Assembly: GCF_000517445.1 (NCBI RefSeq)
Contig: NZ_CP006965.1
Location: 1,092,681-1,156,680, forward strand
Source: Thermococcus paralvinellae
Lineage (GTDB): Archaea; Methanobacteriota_B; Thermococci; Thermococcales; Thermococcaceae
Reading direction: 5' to 3'
DNA: 64,000 nt
Under the pieces are notes generated by a model that did no database searches, was not told the DNA's origin, and saw only the letters and a list, made by a program, of their open reading frames with translations. Made by a program: the position numbers and the translations under genes. Shown piece by piece: positions 44,831 to 54,592 of this stretch (position 1 is the stretch's first letter; each line of letters opens with the position of its first letter).

Positions 44831-44943
44831 GAAAGTTTTTGAGTTCTCAAACAGATACTATCATGGAGATGCAACTCATGATAACATTAGAAGAACAGTG
44901 AAACTGCTCCAATAATTTCCCAATATAGATAGGGGGCTAAGTT

Positions 44944-45538
44944 ATGAAAAAGCAAATAATAGTCTCTTTTTTCCTTGTCTCCATTTTATTTCTTGCATTC
45001 CTCACTCTGTTTTTTTAATAACACTGCAGAGCTAAAAGAAAAACAAGGAGATTACAACAAAACAACGTTGCATATTGACCCCCTCTCTAAAGGGAATTTG
45101 TCTCTTTCCGTTAGGGTTTCTCCAAAAGTTTTGACACCAAATGAAAGCTTTAATATAGCTGTTAGGCTGAGGAATATTGGTAATACCTCTGTTAGAGTAG
45201 TAAGCCCTGTGTGGATGGCAAGCTTACATATTGCAGTTTACTTTGAGAATGGAACTCGAATTAAATACGCTGGTCCAAGACCTTCCTTCCTGCCCTTAAC
45301 AAATGAAAACCTCAAGATTCTTCAACCTGGGGAGGAGATTGCTAATATTTACGAATTTTCATGGGATGCAAAACCTGGACGAGGTGGAGTGAAAGATTGG
45401 TACTTCCCATGGAAAGGTAAGTATAAAGTTGTGATTACATACAATCCAAACCTAGAATATTCAAAGATAACGCTTCCCTACTGGAGGGAGAAAATACTGA
45501 AAGCTGAAGACTGGTTTGAAGTTAGATTTTCAGACTAA
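44944..45538 (+). pseudogene. Secreted or lipoprotein-like hypothetical gene with a T-run frameshift
   Basis: GGGGG lies before the ATG at 44944, which encodes a signal peptide (MKKQIIVSFFLVSILFLAFL) and stops at once after CTG and T7 (45010-45016). With six T instead of seven the frame continues as LFFNNTAELKEKQGDYNK and runs to 45538, about 198 aa. The mature part contains SVRVSPKVLTPNESFNIAVR and RLRNIGNTSVRVVSPVW, resembling an Ig-like beta-sandwich of archaeal surface proteins. Family unknown. The second frame alone has no proper start. Confidence 0.6.
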
Positions 45539-45551
45539 ACGTCCATCATAC

Positions 45552-47480
45552 TCAGTTTTTCTCTTCTTCCAAATTTCTGTAAAACCTTCTTAAATAGAGC
45601 TTCATTCTCGGCAGATTAACGGGTTTTATAGTTTCGTTCATCCAATCGGGTAAATCTTTTCGTATCGAGCTCCAAAGAACGCGGTAGTCCAGAATAATTA
45701 TTGCTCCTTTCTCTTCGGCACTTCTATGAACTCTTCCAGCCGCTTGAACAAGCTTTCTGTGAGCCGGCAGATAATAACCGTAGTATCTTCCCTTTCTTGG
45801 GAACTTCTTTTCAAAATACCTTATTTGAGCTTGAACTCTCGGAGTAGGCCTTGCATATGGGATTCCGACCAGAACAACACCGTTCATTTCATCTCCCGAA
45901 TAATCCTGTCCTTCACTGTTCCTACCACCCATAACCCCTAACAAAACTCCACCCTCTCTTTTTGCCTCCTCTTTAAATGCTCTAACCAAAATGTCATTCC
46001 CCTTAGAGCTTGCATTCTTCTTCTCAATGAAAACCTTTTTGCCAACCTCTTCCTCAATTCTCAAATGAACGTTGGCGGATAAGAGACCTTGAAGGACTTC
46101 ATATGAAGCCGTAAAAACACCAACATTCTTGGGAATGAGCTTTGCCGCTTCAACAATGTATTCAGCCATTTTTCTGTATAACTCTAAATTCCTTCCCTCT
46201 CCTCTCGTCGAGACGTCCTTAGCGACTAAGACAAGAGCATTCTCTTTCTTAACCATCCTCGGGAACTTTTTAAGCTTTGCATTCTCAATTCCCATAATGT
46301 CTTTAAAAGCCTCAAGAGGTGTCAGCGTTCCGGACATGAAAATAGCCGATTGCACATCGTTTATGAAATCCAAAGCCCTAGAAGGGTCTAAAGCGACCAA
46401 TTCAAGGGAAAAACCCTTATCCTTGCTCATTATAAAGAGATAATCCTCCCTACCAATTACAGAAAGCCAGTTCAACAGAAATTCCCCGACTCTTCCAACA
46501 TAAGAACGTGGAGGCTTGTTCTTCTCAATTTTATCTTCTCTAATTGCATCTCCTACCTCAACCATCTCTCTCAAAATCCTGACTAAAAGTCTCTCACTGA
46601 TATTAAGAATATTAAAAACATGAGCAAATATGCTTTCTGGAAGAACGGGAGCTTCCTCAACTTCCCTATCCTTTAAACGCTCATTGTAGAGATTCTCCAG
46701 CCCTTTTAAGAAGATGCCCAAAAAGTTTGCAATCTCATGCTCGTTATACTCTTCAGCCTCTTTTATCGCCCTGGTTATGCTGTTAAGGGTTATCTTATCG
46801 CTTAAAACGTCAATAGCTTGATTTGGTAAGTTGTGAGCTTCATCAAAAATTACTATCAAATCCTCATAATCAACTCCTAAACTCTCAATGAAGGCCTCTC
46901 TAATAATTGGATTGAGCATGTAGAGGTAGCTCGCAACAATCACATTCGCCTTTTCTCCTACTTTCCTTGTAACTTCATAAGGACAAAGCTCTAAGAGCTG
47001 GGAGTACTGGAGAATCTCAATTGGCTGGGAAGGGGAATTTCTGAAGTATTCAACAATCTCGTTAAATTCATCTTTCTTTTTCTTAACGTTCTCAAAGTAG
47101 TCACACTTGTGGAGCTTTTTGAGGTTTTTACACACAATCATGGCATTGTAAGCATCAGGAGCAAAGTTTTGAATGTAAGAGTGGAGGCAGAGCTCTTTTC
47201 TGCTTCTAAACTCTACACCGCTAACGGGGTTTATCTTATTTATCTCCTTGAGTTCCTCTATAACCCTATCCATCTGTTTATGAGTTCTGGCTAGATAAAC
47301 AACCTTAAAACCCATGCTCAAGGCATAAGGTAACACTCCAGCAAGAACGCTTATTGTTTTTCCAAAACCAGTTGGAGCTTCAATTACTAAATTCTCTCCT
47401 TTTCTAACTGCCTCATCAACTAACCTAATGAACTCCTCTTGATTTGGACGCAGTGATTTATAGGGGAAGTAATCGCTCAT
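45552..47480 (-). CDS. XPD/Rad3-type DNA helicase with iron-sulfur cluster
   Basis: 642 aa, superfamily 2. Motif I APTGFGKTIS, motif Ia YLARTHKQMD, Walker B DEAH in IVIFDEAHNL, motif III FMSGTLTP, motif V GRNSEGQDYSGD and motif VI QAAGRVHRS. Four cysteines for the [4Fe-4S] cluster are present between motifs Ia and II (ELCLHS, IVCKN, HKCDYF, ELCPYE). 5'-3' helicase implicated in nucleotide excision repair in eukaryotes; the archaeal role is less clear. The start MSDYFPYKSLRPNQEEF is normal. Diverges from the 95-aa membrane protein. Confidence 0.93.
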   Translation of the reverse strand: MSDYFPYKSLRPNQEEFIRLVDEAVRKGENLVIEAPTGFGKTISVLAGVLPYALSMGFKVVYLARTHKQMDRVIEELKEINKINPVSGVEFRSRKELCLHSYIQNFAPDAYNAMIVCKNLKKLHKCDYFENVKKKKDEFNEIVEYFRNSPSQPIEILQYSQLLELCPYEVTRKVGEKANVIVASYLYMLNPIIREAFIESLGVDYEDLIVIFDEAHNLPNQAIDVLSDKITLNSITRAIKEAEEYNEHEIANFLGIFLKGLENLYNERLKDREVEEAPVLPESIFAHVFNILNISERLLVRILREMVEVGDAIREDKIEKNKPPRSYVGRVGEFLLNWLSVIGREDYLFIMSKDKGFSLELVALDPSRALDFINDVQSAIFMSGTLTPLEAFKDIMGIENAKLKKFPRMVKKENALVLVAKDVSTRGEGRNLELYRKMAEYIVEAAKLIPKNVGVFTASYEVLQGLLSANVHLRIEEEVGKKVFIEKKNASSKGNDILVRAFKEEAKREGGVLLGVMGGRNSEGQDYSGDEMNGVVLVGIPYARPTPRVQAQIRYFEKKFPRKGRYYGYYLPAHRKLVQAAGRVHRSAEEKGAIIILDYRVLWSSIRKDLPDWMNETIKPVNLPRMKLYLRRFYRNLEEEKN

Positions 47481-47551
47481 CTTGACTCATCAAAAAAGTT
47501 ATTAATGCTTCTTTTTAACTTTTCTCACAGAGATTAAAAGAGGGGGCTAAA

Positions 47552-48890
<1,339 letters not shown>

Positions 48891-48985
48891 TTAGATGTCC
48901 ATCTTAATGGTCTCAGCAGAGATATTTAAGGTTTTAGGTCACCAGAGTCAATAAAGCTTTATAATTTAAGCTCAAAGGTTAAAAT

Positions 48986-49384
48986 ATGGACAAGAGAGAA
49001 CTGTTTGGTGCGTTTTTATTAATTATCTGGGTTCCTATGAATGCTAAGCTTTTACTGTTTTGTAGTGAGAAGATAAAGAGTTCCATTATATTTATAAGCT
49101 TTTCAATCTTCTGGATTGTTGTGTTGACATTTCTTGCTGGGTTATTTGTGTTGAAATCCCTTAAGCTTCGTTATTCTACATATTTCAAGACTATAGCGTT
49201 ATCATCTTTGATATTTGCAGGATATACAGCAAGAAACACGATACTTGACAAAGATCTTGTAAAACACGATCTCAATGACACTCTTGGAGCTTTCTTTGAA
49301 GGTTTACTGTTTTGTGGGCTCTACTTGATAATATTCCTTGGAAGCTGGATGTTCTATGCAACAAAATTTGAAGAAAGAGGATAA
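48986..49384 (+). CDS. Hypothetical four-helix membrane protein, 132 aa
   Basis: No family recognised. Hydrophobic segments at residues 7-25, 32-55, 68-82 and 103-125 with short loops suggest a multi-pass membrane protein, including two cysteines in membrane regions. It ends 3 nt before the convergent antiporter gene. An AT-rich promoter-like stretch lies upstream, but no strong ribosome site. Confidence 0.55.
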   Translation: MDKRELFGAFLLIIWVPMNAKLLLFCSEKIKSSIIFISFSIFWIVVLTFLAGLFVLKSLKLRYSTYFKTIALSSLIFAGYTARNTILDKDLVKHDLNDTLGAFFEGLLFCGLYLIIFLGSWMFYATKFEERG

Positions 49385-49386
49385 AA

Positions 49387-50949
49387 TCAGTGAAGAACTT
49401 TTGAAGCAAGGTTCAAAATTGCATTTACATAGCTATTGTAGTCTATTGTCTGTGTCGCTGCAGGAGTTATGAGCTTATCTATGACGACTGGTGCCATTAG
49501 TCCAGTTGCAAGGCAGATTAATGCCAGCAGCAGACAAACTAAGCTCATGCTCATTGGCTCTTTGATTTCCAAGTTTTCTTTTGGTTTTCCTAGCCAGATG
49601 ACGTAGAATACGCGCATGTAAGCAATTAAGGCAGTTGCTGAGCTGATGACGAGAACTAACGCTAAAACTAAACTCATATCAAGGAAAGCATTAAAGAGCA
49701 ACAATTTACTGAAGAATACGTTGAGTGGTGGAATTCCAACCAAGCTTAATGTTGCAATTGCAAGGCTGAATGTTGCAATTGGCATTCTTCTTCCAAGTCC
49801 AGCTAAATCCTCCACGTTTCTAGAACCAACAGCATGAATGAAGACTCCAGCCGCAAGGAAGAGTAATGCCTTAGCAATCGAGTGATTGATAATGTGGAAT
49901 AATGCCGCCTGAAGTCCAAGCTGAGTGCCAAGCCCAACAGCCATGAACAGATAACCCATATGCATAATTGTTGAATATGCAATGAGCTTCTTAACGTCTT
50001 TTTGAACATTCATCATCAAAGCACCAAAGAGTGCAGAGATTGCTCCCAAAACTATTACAATCGTGCTTAACATACTGACTACATGAGCAAGCTCTGGCGT
50101 TAACTGACCACCGTAAACCGTGTATAGGAACCTAATCAAGGCATAAACACCAACGTTTACGACCAAACCAGAGAGCACTGCTGAAATTGGGCTTGGAGCT
50201 GCTGGGTGAGCTTCAGGAAGCCAGAAGTGATTCGGCACAATTGCCGCTTTAATAAGGAAAGCCCACGTAGCCAAAGCCAAAGCAACACCAGAGGCAATGA
50301 CAATATTCCCAACTGGACTGCCAGTGACCGGGAATTGAATACCGTGAACCTTTGCTGACAAATCAGCAAAATTCACAGTACCAAAAGCTCCGTAAAACAC
50401 TCCCAACGCTAAGAAGTACATTGTAGTACCAATGGCACCAATGAGAGCGTATTTTAATCCTGCAGTCACTGAATCACCCCTGTCGCGATAGAACATTACT
50501 AAAGCATAAGCTGCAATGCTCGTAACTTCAATCATAACAAAAAGATTAAAGGCATCACCTGTAAGCAATACACCAAGCAAACCTGCTTCTAAGCCCAAGT
50601 AAAGTGTATAGTACCACTCTAAACCTTCCTCGTGCTCTAAATATCTATAAGAGTAAATCGTAATGAGGAACATTAGTGCGGCAGTAACTAAGGCTATTAA
50701 AGCCCCTAATTTGTCAACCTCATACACAATTCCAATTGGAGCAACCCACTTGCCAAAAGTGTAAATTAGAGGCTTGTCTGAAGCATAAGTTACCTGAAAG
50801 AGTTTGATAGAGCTGATTAAAGTCAAACCTGTTCCAATTAGAGCATAAGTTTGGACGATTTTTCTGTTTCCTTTGATTATGATTGAGAATAATGGTAGTG
50901 CAAATGCGAAGAGGATTGGAATGATTGGGGTCAAGCCAACAACGTTCAT
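49387..50949 (-). CDS. mnhD: Mrp/Mnh antiporter subunit D (proton-translocating NuoM/N-like)
   Basis: 520 aa with about 14 hydrophobic helices. Conserved quinone/proton-channel motifs: GDAFNLFVMIEVTSIAAYALV, KAAIVPNHFWLPEAHPAAPSPISAVLSG (key Lys and His), and LLFLAAGVFIHAVGSRN. It forms the ion channel of the Mnh module of the CODH-hydrogenase complex. GAGGTGG lies before the ATG. It is the last gene of the long minus-strand operon starting at 59000. Confidence 0.92.
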   Translation of the reverse strand: MNVVGLTPIIPILFAFALPLFSIIIKGNRKIVQTYALIGTGLTLISSIKLFQVTYASDKPLIYTFGKWVAPIGIVYEVDKLGALIALVTAALMFLITIYSYRYLEHEEGLEWYYTLYLGLEAGLLGVLLTGDAFNLFVMIEVTSIAAYALVMFYRDRGDSVTAGLKYALIGAIGTTMYFLALGVFYGAFGTVNFADLSAKVHGIQFPVTGSPVGNIVIASGVALALATWAFLIKAAIVPNHFWLPEAHPAAPSPISAVLSGLVVNVGVYALIRFLYTVYGGQLTPELAHVVSMLSTIVIVLGAISALFGALMMNVQKDVKKLIAYSTIMHMGYLFMAVGLGTQLGLQAALFHIINHSIAKALLFLAAGVFIHAVGSRNVEDLAGLGRRMPIATFSLAIATLSLVGIPPLNVFFSKLLLFNAFLDMSLVLALVLVISSATALIAYMRVFYVIWLGKPKENLEIKEPMSMSLVCLLLALICLATGLMAPVVIDKLITPAATQTIDYNSYVNAILNLASKVLH

Positions 50950-50960
50950 TTTTCACCACC

Positions 50961-51446
50961 TCATTCAAAGATTTTCTTAGCATACTTCTCAAAATCTTCG
51001 CAAATTTCCTTCTTTGCCTTCTCTGGTTCTTCTGTTGTGACATTAATCCAATTCACATACATATACTCATCATCCAAGTCTACAACAACTGTTCCTGGAG
51101 TGTTAGTGATTGAGTTTGCCACGAGGGTTTTCGCATAATCTGTCTTCACATCAATTGGCACTTTAACAATCCCAGGCTCATACTTGCCCGTGATTGTTCT
51201 AATCATCACATCCAGATGTGCTTTTGTTTCTGCGACAATCATGTACCAGATGAAGTAAATTACAGCCCAAAGCCACCTGACTGGATTTAACGCCTTAGCA
51301 TCCTCCTTAACTAAATACTTGCCAACTAACAAGCCAACACCGATTGCTACAATTAATCCAGTAACTAAATCAAATGGCTTAGTTGAACCCGTGAAGAGAA
51401 TGTAGGTTATAAATGCTAGCAATGCAGTTGGAATTACACCTCTCAT
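50961..51446 (-). CDS. mnhE: Mnh antiporter subunit E
   Basis: 161 aa. The MnhE pattern is visible: LVTGLIVAIGVGLLVGKYLV, LNPVRWLWAVIYFIWYMIVAE, and the hydrophilic C-terminal part with ITNTPGTVVVDLDDEYMYVNWI. The start overlaps the MnhC stop as ATGA with GGGGTGAGA upstream. Stator subunit of the antiporter module. Confidence 0.9.
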   Translation of the reverse strand: MRGVIPTALLAFITYILFTGSTKPFDLVTGLIVAIGVGLLVGKYLVKEDAKALNPVRWLWAVIYFIWYMIVAETKAHLDVMIRTITGKYEPGIVKVPIDVKTDYAKTLVANSITNTPGTVVVDLDDEYMYVNWINVTTEEPEKAKKEICEDFEKYAKKIFE

Positions 51447-51856
51447 TGACTCTCACCCCTTAAAATTGCTGGAATCTTTTCACCTAATTCTCTGGTGTCA
51501 ACGGTCCCGTACAAGCGATAAATTTGGACTATTGAGAAGGCTATGAGAACGTTAACGGCCATTCCAATGACGACTGCCGTAATTACCAAAGCTTGCGGCA
51601 GAGGATCGACTGCCATTGAAAGGAACGGCTTCAAAGCGTCCTTTGAAAGTGATGGCAAAATGGGTGGAGCGACTGGGTAAATCAATCTGTAACCCAGCAA
51701 AACTACAATCAGATTTGCTGTATCGCCGAAGATTGTTAGTGCAATGAGTTTTTTCACCAAGTTAGGTCTTCTTGCAATTCCATAGAGGCTTATCACTATT
51801 GTTGTGAGTAGAGATAGTATAATGACTGCCCAGATGAATGTTATCACTTCATTCAT
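51443..51856 (-). CDS. mnhC: Mnh antiporter subunit C (NuoK-like)
   Basis: 137 aa. Three hydrophobic helices with the NuoK/MnhC pattern (LVKKLIALTIFGDTANLIVVLLGY, DPLPQALVITAVVIGMAVNVLIA). A long loop (PVAPPILPSLSKDALKPF) lies between helices 2 and 3, as in hydrogenase-linked MnhC. The ATG at 51856 is preferred over the TTG at 51862 because GGAGGG precedes it; it overlaps the MnhB stop by 8 nt. Confidence 0.9.
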   Translation of the reverse strand: MNEVITFIWAVIILSLLTTIVISLYGIARRPNLVKKLIALTIFGDTANLIVVLLGYRLIYPVAPPILPSLSKDALKPFLSMAVDPLPQALVITAVVIGMAVNVLIAFSIVQIYRLYGTVDTRELGEKIPAILRGESQ

Positions 51857-52619
51857 TCTCAACCCTCCTCAAGAATTTCTTGAACACACTTTCGGGAATT
51901 GCTAGCAGTAAAAACACTGCCGTGAATCCAGCACCAACTGCGAGGAACTCGAAGAAGTTATAGTAAATTAGTGAACCACCCACTAATTGTCCTCCAAGTT
52001 CTGCTGGGAAGACTGGTTGATTCTGCATAATGAAGCCGTCATTAAGCAAGGGGACTAACGCTACGAGAGCAATTCCTAAGAGACCAATGGAACGCAGGAT
52101 TAATGCTCTTGTTTTGTCTAAACCACTTTCCTCCAAGGCATACTTTGAGTAAGCCGCAATTATGAGGAGAGGTGCTACTGCCAGTGCTGAACCGCCCTGG
52201 AAACCACCACCAGGTGTGAGGTGACCGTGTAATGCTATTGAAGCTGAAACAGCAAGAATCATTGCAACAATGATTTTCGTCACCGACTTTATGACGAGAG
52301 TTAACCCACCACTGAATTCCTCCGTCTTCTGTTTAGCCTCTTTTTCTTGCTTCTTGTTTAATCTGAAGAGTGTTAAACTACCAATGATTGCAAGGAAGAA
52401 CACTGAAGTCTCAAAGAGAGTATCAACACCACGATAATCCCATAGAATTGAAGTCACAACCTCAGGACTCTTTGCCGAATAATCACCAAAATAACTGTTC
52501 TCCAAGTAGAATTCGCCAAGAGGTCTGACTTGGGTTTGTGGTGTGATTTTTGGGGTAATGTAGTAGGCTAACGCGAAGATCGTGATTAAGATGATTGCAA
52601 GCGGGATGAGTTTCCTCAT
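51849..52619 (-). CDS. mnhB: MnhB-type antiporter subunit with MbhE-like N-terminal extension
   Basis: 256 aa. The C-terminal 140 residues carry the MnhB motif IALHGHLTPGGGFQGGSALAVAP and following helices. The first 110 residues have a signal/helix (LIPLAIILITIFALAYYI), a periplasmic loop (VVTSILWDYRGVDTLFETSVFF) and a helix, which in the Pyrococcus MBH operon is a separate subunit (MbhE). Fused subunits of this kind are known from Mnh-linked complexes. ATG follows the upstream stop directly. Confidence 0.88.
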   Translation of the reverse strand: MRKLIPLAIILITIFALAYYITPKITPQTQVRPLGEFYLENSYFGDYSAKSPEVVTSILWDYRGVDTLFETSVFFLAIIGSLTLFRLNKKQEKEAKQKTEEFSGGLTLVIKSVTKIIVAMILAVSASIALHGHLTPGGGFQGGSALAVAPLLIIAAYSKYALEESGLDKTRALILRSIGLLGIALVALVPLLNDGFIMQNQPVFPAELGGQLVGGSLIYYNFFEFLAVGAGFTAVFLLLAIPESVFKKFLRRVENE

Positions 52620-52874
52620 TTAAACCACCTCGTAGCGGGTTGTTTTACTTACTACAAACACAAGCAATGCTGTATAAATTCCAACAGCAATGGCAACGTA
52701 TGCTAGGACTATATCAGGAGCCATTAGGATGTAGAAGGCTATTGAATAAGCTATTGCTTGGACTGCTGAAAAACCGATGGCCTTGAGCAAGTCTTTTTCA
52801 ATGATTGCGAGATAAGAAAATATTAGTCCAATGATTACTGTGATGAGGAGCATTAGCAAGTGGATTTCAATCAT
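52620..52874 (-). CDS. DUF4040 membrane subunit (MbhD-like) of the antiporter module
   Basis: 84 aa, three hydrophobic helices. The sequence YLAIIEKDLLKAIGFSAVQAIAYSIAF and LMAPDIVLAYVAIAVGIYTALLVFVV match the small DUF4040/MbhD family, the equivalent of part of MnhA/B or NuoJ. Its start overlaps the MnhG stop; the stop TAA directly precedes the next ATG. Confidence 0.88.
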   Translation of the reverse strand: MIEIHLLMLLITVIIGLIFSYLAIIEKDLLKAIGFSAVQAIAYSIAFYILMAPDIVLAYVAIAVGIYTALLVFVVSKTTRYEVV

Positions 52875-53226
52875 TCTCCCTCACCTCTGCCAAGTGATCC
52901 ACCTTAGGCTCCCACGTGACAAGCTTAGCCTTGTGGGCAGCGTATGCTAAGGCATGTGCTCCTGCTGGAGCCGCTAGAAGAACTATAACTCCAGTAACAA
53001 AGCTTGCACCAGCAATGGCATACTTGTTTGGCAGAAAATCAGAGCCTAACGCAAGAAAGCCAACGCCGAATAACGGCACTACTGCTCCTCCAATAGTTCC
53101 TACCGTAGCAGCGTGTAAGCGAATGTAAAAGTTCGGGAATTTAAGCAACCCTAACGCCCCAAACAAGTCGCAAATCCCACCAATGACTATCATGATTGCT
53201 CCAATGTAAAAGAGGATTTCGTTCAT
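52867..53226 (-). CDS. mnhG: Mnh antiporter subunit G
   Basis: 119 aa. MnhG pattern: IGGICDLFGALGLLKFPNFYIRLHAATVGTIGG, then LLAAPAGAHALAYAAHKAKL. Three membrane helices. Overlaps both neighbours by several bases, indicating a tightly coupled operon. Confidence 0.92.
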   Translation of the reverse strand: MNEILFYIGAIMIVIGGICDLFGALGLLKFPNFYIRLHAATVGTIGGAVVPLFGVGFLALGSDFLPNKYAIAGASFVTGVIVLLAAPAGAHALAYAAHKAKLVTWEPKVDHLAEVREND

Positions 53227-53507
53227 GCGCCCACCTCCTTGCTGACCAAATGTTTAGCAATGTAAATGTCCAACAAGTAAGCCCACAATGCCAGAGTTAT
53301 TGCTGCACTAATTAGGAATGCTGACTTGAAGTAAACTGCAAGAATTGCCATGAATGCTGCAATATCAAAAGACATACAGTCAACTGCTAGGATTATATCC
53401 ACTATCGCTGGACCCTTAAATGCCCTGATTGCATAAATGATGAATGCTAAAAGGTAAAGCGGAATAACAAATTTCATTAAAAGAAAAAACTGACTTTCAA
53501 GGCTCAT
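53223..53507 (-). CDS. mnhF: Mnh antiporter subunit F
   Basis: 94 aa, three helices with the MnhF pattern (FKGPAIVDIILAVDCMSFDIAAFMAILAVYFKSAFLISAAITLALW). The ATG at 53507 has GGAGGGG at the right distance; an ATG at 53522 would add five residues. It overlaps the hydrogenase small-subunit stop, linking the antiporter and hydrogenase parts in one mRNA. Confidence 0.9.
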   Translation of the reverse strand: MSLESQFFLLMKFVIPLYLLAFIIYAIRAFKGPAIVDIILAVDCMSFDIAAFMAILAVYFKSAFLISAAITLALWAYLLDIYIAKHLVSKEVGA

Positions 53508-54078
53508 TGATTTCCCCTCCATCTGTCTTAACTATGATGTTGGGAACAAAGTGTCTTGTCTCCTTTGCTTCTCCAAAAAGAATTTCAACTATATCCCTCT
53601 CTGTCTTCTCGTCGAGTTCTTCGATGTAAATTTCTCTTTTCTGCTTCTGCTTTACTAAGCCTCTTGCCATCGCTACAGCGTAAATAATAGCTTCGGGCTT
53701 AGGAGGACAGCCTGGAATGTAAATTGTAGTCGGCGGTTCAATACCGTATTCCTCCTTGAGGATTTTGTAGAGCTCTTTCACGCCGCCAATCACTGCATAG
53801 GTATCATACCATATCCCGCCACCACAGGCACATGAGCCGATAGCTAAGACTATCTTCGGCTCTGGAACTGCCTTCAATGCCTCAATGACCTTTGGCAAGC
53901 ACTCCCTTGTGACTGGACCTGTAAAAGCTATTGCATCAGCATGTCTTGGTGAACCAACGAGCTTAATTCCAAATCTTTCAACGTCTTGCTTGGGAGCAAA
54001 TATATTGAGTATTTCAATATCACACCCATTACAGCTCCCACTGTTTAAATGAAAAACCCATAAACTCTTCTCAAACAT
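53497..54078 (-). CDS. Membrane [NiFe] hydrogenase small subunit (NuoB/HycG-like)
   Basis: 193 aa. Carries the proximal [4Fe-4S] cluster ligands: SGSCNGCDIEIL, the third Cys in VTRECLPKV or GSCACGGG, and the CPPKPE motif. Forms the electron-transfer partner of the large subunit. ATG at 54078 follows GGGGGAT; the frame from 54099 includes the ribosome site. Group 4 hydrogenase by context and by the short form without a signal peptide. Confidence 0.93.
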   Translation of the reverse strand: MFEKSLWVFHLNSGSCNGCDIEILNIFAPKQDVERFGIKLVGSPRHADAIAFTGPVTRECLPKVIEALKAVPEPKIVLAIGSCACGGGIWYDTYAVIGGVKELYKILKEEYGIEPPTTIYIPGCPPKPEAIIYAVAMARGLVKQKQKREIYIEELDEKTERDIVEILFGEAKETRHFVPNIIVKTDGGEINEP

Positions 54079-54589
54079 ATCCCCCACCACCTTTTGCAAA
54101 AATCAACTGCTCAGAAATTCTCCTAGCCCTGCATTCTGGGCACAAGAACATCATCTCCCTTTCCCAAGGTTGAAGTTCCTTTGCTGAGTAAAGCAAATGC
54201 CTAAAGGTGTCAAATGGCCTGCCGCATTCTTCACAGCGAACCATTTGAAGTTCAACAAACTGATGCAAATCCTCTTCAGAAAGAGTTGCCAGCTCAAATT
54301 CCTTTGTGAGCTTTATTGCTCCGGTGGGACACACATCTTGACAGCGGGCACAGAAGATACATCTCCCTATGAAAAGATGAACTACCCTGACTCCCTTTTC
54401 TAAGTCATCATAAACTTGCAGTGCTTGAGGAGGACAAGCATTTGAGCATGATGTACATCCAATGCATTTCTCTGGATCGATTACAGGTTTTCCTCTAAAG
54501 CCCTCTGGAACTTCAAGTGGGACAAAAGGATACTTCTCCGTTACTCTCCCAATACTTATAGACTTGGCGATAAGCTTAAACCTCCCCAT
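54071..54589 (-). CDS. Hydrogenase 4Fe-4S ferredoxin subunit (HycF/NuoI-like) with Zn-ribbon-like tail
   Basis: 172 aa. Two [4Fe-4S] motifs: CIGCTSCSNACPP and CIFCARCQDVCPT. The C-terminal third has two further CxxC pairs (VRCEECGRPF and LCPECRARR) that look like a zinc ribbon and could bind metal or tune assembly. It relays electrons from the CODH ferredoxin to the small subunit. Starts 3 nt after the large subunit stop, overlapping the small-subunit start by 8 nt. Confidence 0.92.
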   Translation of the reverse strand: MGRFKLIAKSISIGRVTEKYPFVPLEVPEGFRGKPVIDPEKCIGCTSCSNACPPQALQVYDDLEKGVRVVHLFIGRCIFCARCQDVCPTGAIKLTKEFELATLSEEDLHQFVELQMVRCEECGRPFDTFRHLLYSAKELQPWEREMMFLCPECRARRISEQLIFAKGGGGYV

Positions 54590-54592
54590 CGC

